Below, in pieces: positions 1 to 8,644 of a DNA stretch of 64,000 nt. A program made the position numbers and the translations under genes. The notes beneath the pieces were generated by a model that ran no database searches, was not told where the DNA came from, and saw nothing but the letters and a program-made list of their open reading frames with translations. Within the stretch, counting starts at the first letter, position 1, and every line of letters starts with the position of its first letter. The stretch is from Planctomycetaceae bacterium (GTDB lineage: Bacteria; Planctomycetota; Planctomycetia; Pirellulales; Pirellulaceae), in the NCBI GenBank assembly GCA_020638975.1, contig JACKHN010000005.1, forward strand, positions 248,001 through 312,000, written 5' to 3'.

Positions 1-50
1 TCCGCGATCGCGTGCGGGAGTTTACGGAGATGACGTTTCGCAAAGCGTAG
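1..50 (+). CDS. 3' end of a gene cut by the window start
   Basis: An open frame ends here with the peptide RDRVREFTEMTFRKA and a TAG stop at 48-50. Nearly the same peptide (RDRVREFTEMKVRK, then stop) is encoded in sense orientation at 5326-5370, which supports this being the true C-terminus of a protein rather than chance. Only about 16 codons are visible, so no function can be assigned. The repeated copy lies next to the ABC transporter gene, so this gene may originally have been the convergent neighbour of that gene. Confidence 0.45.
   Translation, partial: RDRVREFTEMTFRKA
3..33 (+). repeat. Left copy of a 31-bp direct repeat (30/31 identical)
   Basis: Bases 3-33 match 5326-5356 at 30 of 31 positions in the same orientation; the only mismatch is g at 17 against c at 5340. 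Both copies sit in the reading frame of the same C-terminal peptide. The two copies bound a block holding only a Uma2 gene and a STAND ATPase gene. A repeat that lies in the 3' end of a gene and regenerates its tail is typical of integration sites, but no integrase is present in the block. Confidence 0.7.
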
Positions 51-105
51 CCGTTCTTGCCGTGAGAGTTTATACTCGTAGCTGGTACTATCCAGAGGTG
101 TAATC

Positions 106-726
106 ATGCAGCCGACAGACCCTACAGGATCAGCGACCGGCGAGCCAACGTGGGAAATCGCAGAACTTTTTCCGCGGCAAGGCCATTGGTCTGAGGGCGA
201 GTACCTCTCTATCAAATCTAATCGGCTGATGGAGTTGTCGAAGGGCAGGCTGGAGATGTTGCCGATGCCAACACAATCGCACCAGTTGATCGTTGCGTTC
301 TTGTACCAAAGGCTGCTTGAATTCGTCACCGTTCGTCAACTGGGACTCGTTTTATTCGCCCCGCTGCGAGTGAAAGTTGGCGACGGTCAAATTCGTGAGC
401 CGGATATCGTTTTTATGTCCGAGGCCAACAAGCATCGGCGTAACAACGAATTTTGGTTGGGGGCCGATCTGGTTATCGAAGTCGTCAGCAATGATGATCC
501 GAAACGAGATTTGGAAGTCAAGCGTCACGAGTACGCGCAAGCTGGGATTCCTGAGTACTGGATTGTCGATCCGCGAAATTCGACTACCTCGATACTAAGG
601 CTTGCAGCCGAGGGATCTTCGTATATTGAAGCCGGTGCTTACAAGTCAGGAGACGTAGCAGCGTCGGTATTGCTGGAAGGACTCACAATCGATGTCGCGG
701 CGATTTTTGCGGCAGCCAACGAATAA
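106..726 (+). CDS. Uma2 family endonuclease-like protein
   Basis: 206 aa. This is a Uma2 (DUF820) protein with a PD-(D/E)XK nuclease-like fold. Motifs in order: EPDIVFM near residue 100 with the acidic residue, LVIEVVSND with the second acidic residue, then VKRHEYAQAGIPEYWIVD with the lysine and the family's usual ending of the core. Length is normal for the family. The ATG follows a purine-rich AGAGG. The family is very abundant in planctomycetes and cyanobacteria and mostly of unknown role; nuclease activity is inferred from the fold. It is convergent with the STAND ATPase gene 130 bp away, and both lie inside the direct-repeat-bounded block, so a functional link is possible but not shown. 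Confidence 0.85.
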   Translation: MQPTDPTGSATGEPTWEIAELFPRQGHWSEGEYLSIKSNRLMELSKGRLEMLPMPTQSHQLIVAFLYQRLLEFVTVRQLGLVLFAPLRVKVGDGQIREPDIVFMSEANKHRRNNEFWLGADLVIEVVSNDDPKRDLEVKRHEYAQAGIPEYWIVDPRNSTTSILRLAAEGSSYIEAGAYKSGDVAASVLLEGLTIDVAAIFAAANE

Positions 727-855
727 GATTGGACGGATGGCACGGGTAATTTCGAGGCACACCGTCCGTTTCAATTGAGGCCAGAATCGGTATGCGATCA
801 TCATCAGTTGCGCGGCGATTAACTGGCCCGAGATGCTTGGGAGGCAGATGTCTAC

Positions 856-3800
856 TTACGGTCGCCCTTCGCGCAGGTAAGCGACAAATGGATTCAAACG
901 CAGGGGCCAGTCGCACTGAGTGCATTTAATTCGAAGTTGCGGTTCATCCCAAACTGCATTAGGAAATTGAAGGCAGGGGTACTTATCGTGCGCTATTTGC
1001 GCCGAAACGATAATCTCATCGATGGCTGTTTCTGCAGATTCTGGAACGACGAAACGTTTTCCACAGTGCCCACAGACCGCAGTAAGATGGGAATCGTCAT
1101 CTTGACCGGGAAGTTGTTTCCCCTCGTGAACGGCCTTTTGATGTGCAGCGGCATCGGGATCGTAGATAAACACTCGTGTACACGTCACGCTTGGTTCCAA
1201 CTGGCTAAGTTCAGCCGAGTTTCGGAGCGTCATTTGCCAGGTGTTGGTCTCGCGTCCACGAGTTCCGACGATGGTTCCATCTGGCTCAATCCAAGCCCTG
1301 TCCCAAAGGCTAGGTTCATTCCGACATGGCTGCGAAAGTAGCTTCTTCCCCGTGGCAAGATCGTAGATTTCGACGGCTTGCCCCAGGAAGCACACCATGA
1401 GTTTGGCATCAGGAGAGATGATCGGTGCGGTTGCTCCCGGGACGTTAAACTTGGGGATGAATCGAAGTTGTGAAACATCCCAAACTGATAAGCCGACCGT
1501 CCCAACAACGACGAAGGATCTACCGTCCGCCGTAATCCGGATCTCGCGCTGAGTGCCAGTCACATTCGTGTCGAGTTCTCCTCGCCGGAGTTCAGCGCCG
1601 TTCAATAGGTCAACTATCACCAACTTTCCATCATCGATCGATGCCACACATTTCCAGTCCGGCAAGACCACAGATAGCTTCGAGTTGTTGTGTACGCCAG
1701 CAGACTTCTTTGTGCCTCTGACAATATCCCAAATGAACCAGCTAGATGTGAGAGAAACAAACGCTCGCTGACCGCAAGGACTAACTTGGATTAGATCAAT
1801 AGACTCGCCTTCGGGAATGTCAATTTGGTGAAGGAGGATGTTCCCTACATGTCCGTGTATTTTGTCATCAAGGGCAATTCTAAGATCCGGCGTGTAAGCG
1901 AGTGTATCGAAAACGGTGATAGCGACAATCGCTTGGTCTGGAGTGTATGGATGCTCCTTTACCAATTGTGTGTAGATCGAAGTTCGATTCGTTGCAATGC
2001 CATCTACCTCATCGCGCCGATCAAGGCCATCCGCCCCATTCAAACCGTCAAAGAAATCTAGCAATTCCTGGGGGAGAAGAGCTAAATGGTATTCGAAAGG
2101 ACTCTTGTCCCGATAGAACTCTTTGTCCCGAACCCCAAAGCCGCGTTGGGGAGGTCGCACCTTAAGTTCTTCGATCCTTTCATACGCCAAGAGATCCATT
2201 CCTCGAATATCGCTCTCACCACGGCTCCAGACGACTCGTCCATCTGCAATCACTTGCCTGTTCTCAGCGTGCGAATACCAAACTGCGGGCAAACCAACAT
2301 CTTCGAAACCATGAAGAGTCTCACCCTCCACCTCAATTCCATCTCCTAAGACGGCGATTCGTCCATCAGCCGAACGTCCATCCACATTGAAACTGACGAA
2401 TTGTCCGAATCCGATGAGTATCGGCCCTTCGTCGCTTGAGGATTTGGTTGGCTTTAAGACATGCAGTGTTTCTTTCATACCCGAAGGCCAACGAACAAGT
2501 TTCTGTCCAGTGATAAGATCCCAAACAGAACTACGATGGCCGTCGCCGGCCAGAACGCAAAACGGCTCTGGCCAGATTTTCACCCAGGCAAGGGTTTCAA
2601 AGCTTGGGTTTGATAGCTCGTACTCGTATTCACCTCTCCTTCCCTCAACATCGAGCACTCGGATTCTCCCATCACTACACGCGACAGCGACAACAGAACC
2701 TTCTGGCGAGCAGCTAAGATCGACCGCATCCCACTCGGCTTCTACGATCTCTACCTCGGCAGGCCAAATCCGTCGAGAGTTTGTGCAATCATGTACCAAA
2801 ATCAAACCACGCTTGCTCGCGGTAACCACTCGGCTGCCGTCAACTGTCAACAATACATGCGAAATCGCATCGGGATGGATGTCGGCCCAATAACACAAGC
2901 ACTTTCCCGACACTAGATCCCAGAGTCGCACATCACCGTTCTCCTCACCCGTGGCCGCACGCCGCCCGTCAGCACTAATTGCAAACGCTGTTGCCTTGAC
3001 GCCGATAGTCGGCAGTGGGAGTGCGCCGACGTCTAATCCAACCCGTGGGCGTTCTTCAAGCCAACATATTTCACGGTTGGCGAGGACTTTCTCCGCTTGC
3101 TCACGTATCTTACTTCCGATTGAACTGTTTGCCACACATTGAAACAGTGCTTCCGGATGCTTCGCGAGGGTTCCCGCATACTGCGTCAAGAAGGTTCGCC
3201 ACGAATCGAGTTGACTGACGGACTCGGGCCAAAATTTAGCGTCCCATAATTCATCCCATCTCATTCCTCGAATGAGGTTGCACAAGTCCGAAGTGTCGGG
3301 TGGCTCGGGGAATTGGAACGGTCGCGTTGGCTCCTTCAGTTCAGGATCGGCCTGTTGCCATGCACGCCTGAGTTCGGCACCCCACCGAGTTCCGCACGCC
3401 ATGACACCAGCGGCCCAGTTATCAAGAGTCTTCTGTCGCCGGCTCTCGTTTTCGATTGCCTGAAGCCAATCAGGATCACTTCGCCGTGCGAGGTCGAAGT
3501 CGGCCACTAGGTCATAGACCCTGCCTCGCTTGCATTTTTCCTCAACGAACTTCAAGTCAGTCAACAATCTCTTCAAATCAGACCATCGCCCGGCCTTACA
3601 GAGATGCAATGGCCCAAACCGCAGAGCATACGCATACTCATAACTGACTTTCCGTTTACCGATCTGTTCGCGGCAATAGTCAGCCAGACGCGAATTCGCC
3701 TCCACCAAATCATCCGCAAGGTCTTGACGCACGAACTCTACGAGGGTTTGGTGGAACAGTCGGAAGACGGCGACCCCGTTGGAGTTTTCCACTAATCCGG

Positions 3801-5202
3801 GCCCTTCAGAGCTTTCACGCGGTTCGTCGTCAAATGGCGGATACCGAAGCGATCGATCAAGGTATTCGGCAAAGTGCTGCTGAATATGGACCCAATAAGC
3901 GGGCCGCAGTTTGAGCGTGTCTAGAATCGTTCGCTCAGAAAGTTCCGCAGGAGCGCAAGCTAAGAGCGTGGCAAGGTTCGCCACACAATCCAACTCGTCG
4001 GCGGGGAGTCGTTCCAATCGCTTCCAGGTTCGCTCGTATAGCGCCGTCTGCAAATCGTGACCGAGCGTCTTGAGTTCGGAGATTTCTCGCAATGCGACCT
4101 CGGGCACTGCAGCTTCTCGCAACTCGCGGCAAATTCCTTGTAGCATGAGAAAGTTTGCGTCGCTCAATTCAACCACCTTCTCAATCGTCGAACTCGCAAG
4201 ATCTGGCATTTTTGCGGTGACCCAGTCCTGCCCATCAGCCTGATGGCTGTTCCAGTAATCCGGACTATCGAGATCAAGAGGCTGAATCGTCGATCGCCTG
4301 TCGGATAGGTTGGGTGATAGGGAACGATGCGTAGAGCGCGTCGCCGCAACCACATGGACGGTGTTGGGAAACTCGCCCGTCAAGAAGGACCAAACCAACT
4401 TTTGCGCGGAGCCAGCTTCGTCAATCGCGTCGATCATGAGGAGTAATCGCTGCTCGGGATGCTTCTTGGCGGCTTCCTCGATGCGATCCCGCAAGTGTTG
4501 CACGAGGTCTTCCGGCTTGGCGTCTAAGATGGACGGTCTCGGTGCCGGAAGTTCACAAAGCTTCACCACCGAGGCGTACAAGTGGCGAACCCATCGCTGC
4601 GGCTCAGCCTGTGACTCTTGATCTCGGAAGTAAAAGACAATTGGTGAGATGCCAGCGGGGAGTTCTTCGCTGAGAAACCGTTGAATGATTGCGGTCTTTC
4701 CGCGTCCGGGCTGTCCTCGTATCACCAACACGCGGCGATTAGAACCCGTTAAGAATTTCTTCATCTCGTCAAAGACAAAGGCTCGCCCGACGAAATCCGC
4801 GGGTGCCGCGATCTTGCGCTGGTCCGTGCAGATCCAACTGCTTACGTCACATGTGCTTTTAGCCTCGGCTTCGCGTTTGAGGGCTTCATTTCTCTGGCGA
4901 CGCATATCATGATACGCGTGTCCACCCTCAGGTGGCGTGGTGAAGCTGCTCGGTATGTCTTGCCAATTGAACTGCGTCCCGACCCAGCACGCTAGTTGCC
5001 ACGCTACTTCCAAAAGCCTATGCACGTCTTGGAGTGTCGGCTGATATCTCGGTTCATGTTGTTTATTGCCCTCCACACGCAACTCATGAAACTGCTTTCG
5101 TCGGTCGTGTGGAATGGGCTGCTGAAGTAATTCATCGAACCCAAACGTCTGACCATGGTGATCGCGTATTGGTCTGCCTGTCGCTTCAAGAAAGTGTTGC
5201 AA
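856..5202 (-). CDS. STAND (NACHT-like) ATPase with WD40 propeller and C-terminal zinc ribbon, probably 5'-truncated
   Basis: 1448 aa from the TTG at 5202. Residues 1-100 resemble the DUF4145-type helical domain found at the N-terminus of type I restriction HsdR subunits (FHELRVEGNKQHEP, then YQPTLQDVHRLLEVAWQLAC). Residues 163-170 are a Walker A (GQPGRGKT), residues about 253-260 a Walker B (LLLMIDAIDEAG), followed by a helical region. From about 740 to 1340 there are WD40-type repeats (for example RRAATGEENGDVRLWDLVSG). The last 75 residues carry two CxxC pairs (CGHC at about 1377, CTQC at about 1427), a probable zinc ribbon. The frame stays open upstream of 5202 and still resembles the DUF4145 domain, but has no ATG, GTG or TTG, so the true start seems lost. 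STAND ATPases act as signal-sensing switches, some in anti-phage defence; the role here is inference. Confidence 0.8.
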   Translation of the reverse strand: MQHFLEATGRPIRDHHGQTFGFDELLQQPIPHDRRKQFHELRVEGNKQHEPRYQPTLQDVHRLLEVAWQLACWVGTQFNWQDIPSSFTTPPEGGHAYHDMRRQRNEALKREAEAKSTCDVSSWICTDQRKIAAPADFVGRAFVFDEMKKFLTGSNRRVLVIRGQPGRGKTAIIQRFLSEELPAGISPIVFYFRDQESQAEPQRWVRHLYASVVKLCELPAPRPSILDAKPEDLVQHLRDRIEEAAKKHPEQRLLLMIDAIDEAGSAQKLVWSFLTGEFPNTVHVVAATRSTHRSLSPNLSDRRSTIQPLDLDSPDYWNSHQADGQDWVTAKMPDLASSTIEKVVELSDANFLMLQGICRELREAAVPEVALREISELKTLGHDLQTALYERTWKRLERLPADELDCVANLATLLACAPAELSERTILDTLKLRPAYWVHIQQHFAEYLDRSLRYPPFDDEPRESSEGPGLVENSNGVAVFRLFHQTLVEFVRQDLADDLVEANSRLADYCREQIGKRKVSYEYAYALRFGPLHLCKAGRWSDLKRLLTDLKFVEEKCKRGRVYDLVADFDLARRSDPDWLQAIENESRRQKTLDNWAAGVMACGTRWGAELRRAWQQADPELKEPTRPFQFPEPPDTSDLCNLIRGMRWDELWDAKFWPESVSQLDSWRTFLTQYAGTLAKHPEALFQCVANSSIGSKIREQAEKVLANREICWLEERPRVGLDVGALPLPTIGVKATAFAISADGRRAATGEENGDVRLWDLVSGKCLCYWADIHPDAISHVLLTVDGSRVVTASKRGLILVHDCTNSRRIWPAEVEIVEAEWDAVDLSCSPEGSVVAVACSDGRIRVLDVEGRRGEYEYELSNPSFETLAWVKIWPEPFCVLAGDGHRSSVWDLITGQKLVRWPSGMKETLHVLKPTKSSSDEGPILIGFGQFVSFNVDGRSADGRIAVLGDGIEVEGETLHGFEDVGLPAVWYSHAENRQVIADGRVVWSRGESDIRGMDLLAYERIEELKVRPPQRGFGVRDKEFYRDKSPFEYHLALLPQELLDFFDGLNGADGLDRRDEVDGIATNRTSIYTQLVKEHPYTPDQAIVAITVFDTLAYTPDLRIALDDKIHGHVGNILLHQIDIPEGESIDLIQVSPCGQRAFVSLTSSWFIWDIVRGTKKSAGVHNNSKLSVVLPDWKCVASIDDGKLVIVDLLNGAELRRGELDTNVTGTQREIRITADGRSFVVVGTVGLSVWDVSQLRFIPKFNVPGATAPIISPDAKLMVCFLGQAVEIYDLATGKKLLSQPCRNEPSLWDRAWIEPDGTIVGTRGRETNTWQMTLRNSAELSQLEPSVTCTRVFIYDPDAAAHQKAVHEGKQLPGQDDDSHLTAVCGHCGKRFVVPESAETAIDEIIVSAQIAHDKYPCLQFPNAVWDEPQLRIKCTQCDWPLRLNPFVAYLREGRP

Positions 5203-5229
5203 CAGCCTCTGCCCAAAAGTCCGAAGTAG

Positions 5230-5370
5230 GTCAATGGCGGAACCAGGAGAATCGTAAACTTCCTGTCGATTGTCGGCTTCTACGGAGCCAGCAGCATGGA
5301 GCGATTGCCCGTCGAACCCGCGATACGCGATCGCGTGCGCGAGTTTACGGAGATGAAGGTCCGCAAGTAG
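5230..5370 (+). pseudogene. Remnant of the 3' end of a gene, second copy of the tail seen at 1-50
   Basis: Reading in the frame that ends with TAG at 5368-5370 gives a protein-like stretch finishing FYGASSMERLPVEPAIRD and then RVREFTEMKVRK. Its last ten residues before the variable end equal those encoded at 3-32. The frame is closed by a stop at 5227-5229, so only a tail of about 46 codons is left. It overlaps the 5' side of the STAND ATPase frame on the other strand. It probably marks the right-hand junction of the inserted block; the alternative is a local duplication of the whole gene followed by decay. Confidence 0.4.
5326..5356 (+). repeat. Right copy of the 31-bp direct repeat
   Basis: Matches 3-33 at 30 of 31 positions in the same orientation. 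It lies 30 bp from the stop codon of the ABC ATPase gene, between it and the disrupted 5' end of the STAND gene. Confidence 0.7.
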
Positions 5371-5385
5371 CGGCCCCTTCCCCTC

Positions 5386-6330
5386 TCACATCTTCGTCGC
5401 TGTCCCCTTCGTCAGTGTCATGAACGCCGATTCGAGATTGACTTCCTCTTCGCGGAAGAGAGTCAACTTGTGGCCAGCCCCGATCAGCAAGGACGGGATC
5501 TCGCTGTAATCTTCGATTCCTTGCTGGAGGGTGACGTGCAGTTGCTCCTTCTTCACTTCGATCGACTCAACTGCGTCGTGCTGCTCTAATAACTTGCCAG
5601 CCGCGTCTCGGTCGCCTTTCACTTCGATGATCAGCACGGTTCGCTGACGGACTTGCTTCATCACGTCCGCGACTTCCGCATTCACACTCATAATGCCGCG
5701 ATCGATGATGCCGATCTTGTTACAGATGTCGGCGAGTTCCGGAAGAATGTGGCTGGAGACGATAATGGTTTTGCCCATTTGGCCGAGTCGACGGAGCAGG
5801 TTTCTCATCACGATCCGAGCGCGTGGGTCGAGACCACTGAGCGGTTCGTCCAGCAGCAGCACTTGCGGGTCGTGAAGCAGCGTGCGCGCCAAGCCCAATC
5901 GTTGCGTCTGGCCGCGTGAAAGTGTGTTCGCGTAAGCATCGCGTTTGAAGTCCAGGTCGACGATCTCAAGCATCTCGTCGCAGCGCTTACGTCGTTCTGG
6001 CCCTCGGATGCGATATGCGGCGGCGAAGAACTCCAGGTACTCGATGACCTTCATATCGTCATACACGCCAAAGAAGTCGGGCATGTAGCCGACGAGCCGG
6101 CGAATCTCTTTGGGCTTTGTATAGATCGAATTTCCGCAGACATACGCCTCTCCCCAAGTGGGGTTGAGTAGCGTCGCGATGATCCGCATCGTGGTCGTCT
6201 TACCTGCACCATTCGGTCCAATGAAACCGAACAAGTCGCCTTGATTCAATTCAAGATCGATGTCACGGATGGCGAACATGTCGCCGTATTTCTTAGTCAG
6301 CCCTTTGGCTTCGATCGCAGTTTCTGGCAT
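5386..6330 (-). CDS. ABC transporter ATP-binding protein
   Basis: 314 aa. ATPase subunit of an ABC exporter of the type with separate membrane proteins. Walker A is GPNGAGKTTT near residue 39, the signature is LSRGQTQRLGLAR near residue 138, Walker B and D-loop are LLLDEPLSGLDPRAR, and the H-loop is SSHILPEL. The C-terminal 90 residues (after RGIMSVNAEVADV) form the small extra domain usual in NatA/CcmA-like and gliding-type ATPases. Its start lies 3 bp after the stop of the upstream membrane protein gene on the same strand, so the two are likely co-transcribed and may work together. No classical permease gene is in the window. The substrate is unknown. Confidence 0.92.
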   Translation of the reverse strand: MPETAIEAKGLTKKYGDMFAIRDIDLELNQGDLFGFIGPNGAGKTTTMRIIATLLNPTWGEAYVCGNSIYTKPKEIRRLVGYMPDFFGVYDDMKVIEYLEFFAAAYRIRGPERRKRCDEMLEIVDLDFKRDAYANTLSRGQTQRLGLARTLLHDPQVLLLDEPLSGLDPRARIVMRNLLRRLGQMGKTIIVSSHILPELADICNKIGIIDRGIMSVNAEVADVMKQVRQRTVLIIEVKGDRDAAGKLLEQHDAVESIEVKKEQLHVTLQQGIEDYSEIPSLLIGAGHKLTLFREEEVNLESAFMTLTKGTATKM

Positions 6331-6333
6331 GGC

Positions 6334-8526
6334 TTATCTCGATGAATTAACTCGCGTCGCGTCGACGGGGAAGACGACGCGATAATAGGTCCAGCGTTGA
6401 TCGTAACTCTTGCCTGCGTTTTGCCCGCCCAACTCGATCTCGCTGGCTGGCTGTTTGGCCTGCCCCAACAAAATGGCTCGACCGGTCGTCAAGTGTTCGC
6501 TCAGGTCGACATAGTTTTGATAACGATGATGCAACTGGGTGTACTTATCACCACCCGCAACACCGTGAAACATCATCATCTCAAGGATTCGAGGGACGTC
6601 GAGATCGCCTTGCTCCCAGGGCGTCGTAATGTCTTTGATATCGACCACACGACGTCGCGTTAGTCGCCAGCTAAAGTTCAGCGGCTTCTCAAGGTGGACG
6701 GGCGTGGAATCACCCGGCTGCAGCACGCTCCCTTTCCGCTCCAACTTATATGCCCAGTTCTCGTACAAGAGCAGGCAATCGTGCAACTCGACCGGCAGCG
6801 GATTCATCACGTTCCCGCGAAGAAGTCCACCAGCGTCGAGATGCAGATCGGCAGTTGACTCAAGTTGCGTATCGTTCCACCAGCGAGCTAAGAACGCCTT
6901 TGTGCCATCGATTTCAATCGGAGTCCGTTCGATCTGGCTGTCGGTCGATGTCTGGCTGATGGTGTACGGCACGTTAAACAACGTCGCCGACTTCGCTTCC
7001 AGCCCACCGAGTCCCGTACCTGGTAAGCCTTGCCACGAAACCAAGTTTCCCGCGTCCTCGCTCGCGGTTTCGAGCCACGAGGATGCGAGTTGCAGGTCGT
7101 AACTTGCGGATCGGGGACTATAGAGATGTGCCCATGTCGTGCCACGGACAATCGAACGCTCAAGGTCGATATCGACCAAATCAATCTGATTCAGCTTCAC
7201 ATCGGACGCCTTAAAGCTTCCGTGCAATACGACCGCCAGCGAGCAGAACACAATCGCAATCACGGGAAACGTAAGCCAGGTCCAGCTCATTCGCCGCAAG
7301 ACATCACGGAGGAAGAAGTAGTCTGCGGGTCCAATGAGCAAGATATAGACGACGATCAGCCCGGCAACCCAAGCGAATGAAACGAGTTCAACACCTGAGA
7401 ATTGCTCCGCCCCAGTTCGCAACTGTCCCGACAAATCTTCGTATCCAAGATGAACGAGCTGCCCTGTGTGACCTGACGAAGCGGAGCGTTCTTGTTGCTG
7501 ATCCTGATCACCTTCTAAAAGACGTTCGATCAGACGCGAACGGTCCGCCCATGTGGAGAACGGGGCCTGATCAAGGTCAACGGCAATGAAGACAACTTGG
7601 CCGAGACCGGTCGGTGCACGGACGAGGATTGGGCGAACGCCGTCTGCCGCCTGTTCGTAAACCGACATCTTGCCAACAACATTTTCGAGGAGACAGATTT
7701 GCAAGGGTATCGATCGACCGTCAACTTTGATCGCGTCGAGCGCCTGCGAACTAGCGACGTAGCTTTCGAGTGCCGTCAGGCTGCGGACGGTTTGTACTCG
7801 GGAGAAAGTACCCGGCACCAATCTGGCCAGCGGCTTGTCCGCACCAACGGCTTCTTTGCCAGCCGACCCGACGCACAGGACGAGTCGCCCACCAAGTTCA
7901 ACCCACTGCTCCAATGCGGCAAATTGCTCCGATGTAATCGATGCCAGAGTCGCTGTATCACTAGCGGAGATGAAGATTGTGTTGACGGCTTCGTAGCCGA
8001 ACCATTGCGTCGGCAGAACGGAGACGTCCGCGATCTCGGTAACCTGAGACGACTTGGCAGCCACCGCTACACCGGCATCACGCCCGAGTGTGATGATCCA
8101 ATTACGATCGGATGACATTGCCGCTGGTAAGTCGCTCGCGGTGACGACGCGCCGCGAGATAGTTTGCCCTTCGTGCCGCAGCTCAATCGTGAGTTCGCTG
8201 GCGAGTTGCCCGAACTTAACCTGTCGCGTAAACGAACTCGAAGTATTTGGAGCGACATGAATCGTCTCGGTGTCGGCAAATGTGACCGGCACACCATCGC
8301 CATCCTTCGTGGTAACGGCAAGTTGGCCGTCCAAAGCGTCTGAGCCCGCCGTGACTGTGACGCGAATGGGTGTCCAGTAACCAACCTTATAAGCGTCTGC
8401 GAGACCAATCGTCACTTCGTCAATGCGACCACCGGATGTTTGCTGGGCAATTCCCGCGATCGGTGATGCGAAAACGGCCAGTAAAACCGCAGGCAGTAGG
8501 GGAGTAAGGCGACGATGCTGCGGCAT
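6334..8526 (-). CDS. Large membrane-anchored periplasmic protein next to the ABC ATPase
   Basis: 730 aa from the ATG at 8526; an upstream in-frame start at 8592 would put 22 residues before the signal peptide and is less likely. The N-terminus (residues 2-28, ending SPIAGIAQQ) is a signal peptide. A long extracytoplasmic region with beta-rich character follows. Around residues 365-440 two hydrophobic helices appear (FAWVAGLIVVYILLIGPADY and WLTFPVIAIVFCSLAVVL), then a second soluble region with more beta-rich sequence. IGPADYF followed by a helix is seen in membrane proteins of the DUF4350/GATase-like group that accompany ABC exporters. The position directly ahead of the ATPase gene, with only 3 bp between, suggests one operon. 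Exact function unknown. Confidence 0.75.
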   Translation of the reverse strand: MPQHRRLTPLLPAVLLAVFASPIAGIAQQTSGGRIDEVTIGLADAYKVGYWTPIRVTVTAGSDALDGQLAVTTKDGDGVPVTFADTETIHVAPNTSSSFTRQVKFGQLASELTIELRHEGQTISRRVVTASDLPAAMSSDRNWIITLGRDAGVAVAAKSSQVTEIADVSVLPTQWFGYEAVNTIFISASDTATLASITSEQFAALEQWVELGGRLVLCVGSAGKEAVGADKPLARLVPGTFSRVQTVRSLTALESYVASSQALDAIKVDGRSIPLQICLLENVVGKMSVYEQAADGVRPILVRAPTGLGQVVFIAVDLDQAPFSTWADRSRLIERLLEGDQDQQQERSASSGHTGQLVHLGYEDLSGQLRTGAEQFSGVELVSFAWVAGLIVVYILLIGPADYFFLRDVLRRMSWTWLTFPVIAIVFCSLAVVLHGSFKASDVKLNQIDLVDIDLERSIVRGTTWAHLYSPRSASYDLQLASSWLETASEDAGNLVSWQGLPGTGLGGLEAKSATLFNVPYTISQTSTDSQIERTPIEIDGTKAFLARWWNDTQLESTADLHLDAGGLLRGNVMNPLPVELHDCLLLYENWAYKLERKGSVLQPGDSTPVHLEKPLNFSWRLTRRRVVDIKDITTPWEQGDLDVPRILEMMMFHGVAGGDKYTQLHHRYQNYVDLSEHLTTGRAILLGQAKQPASEIELGGQNAGKSYDQRWTYYRVVFPVDATRVNSSR

Positions 8527-8644
8527 TAGATTGAAAAGGGATGGATTTGAGATAATGGAACGGAAGCGGAGAAGTGCCTTCGTTGGCGGCAAACTCCAGG
8601 ATAATCGCCGTCATCAGCGGCGCGAATAGTACGGCGACGCCGCG

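Noticed and set aside
727..855. GGACGG/CCGTCC pairing as a terminator between the Uma2 and STAND genes
   Set aside because: Only six bases pair across a long loop and no T-run follows.
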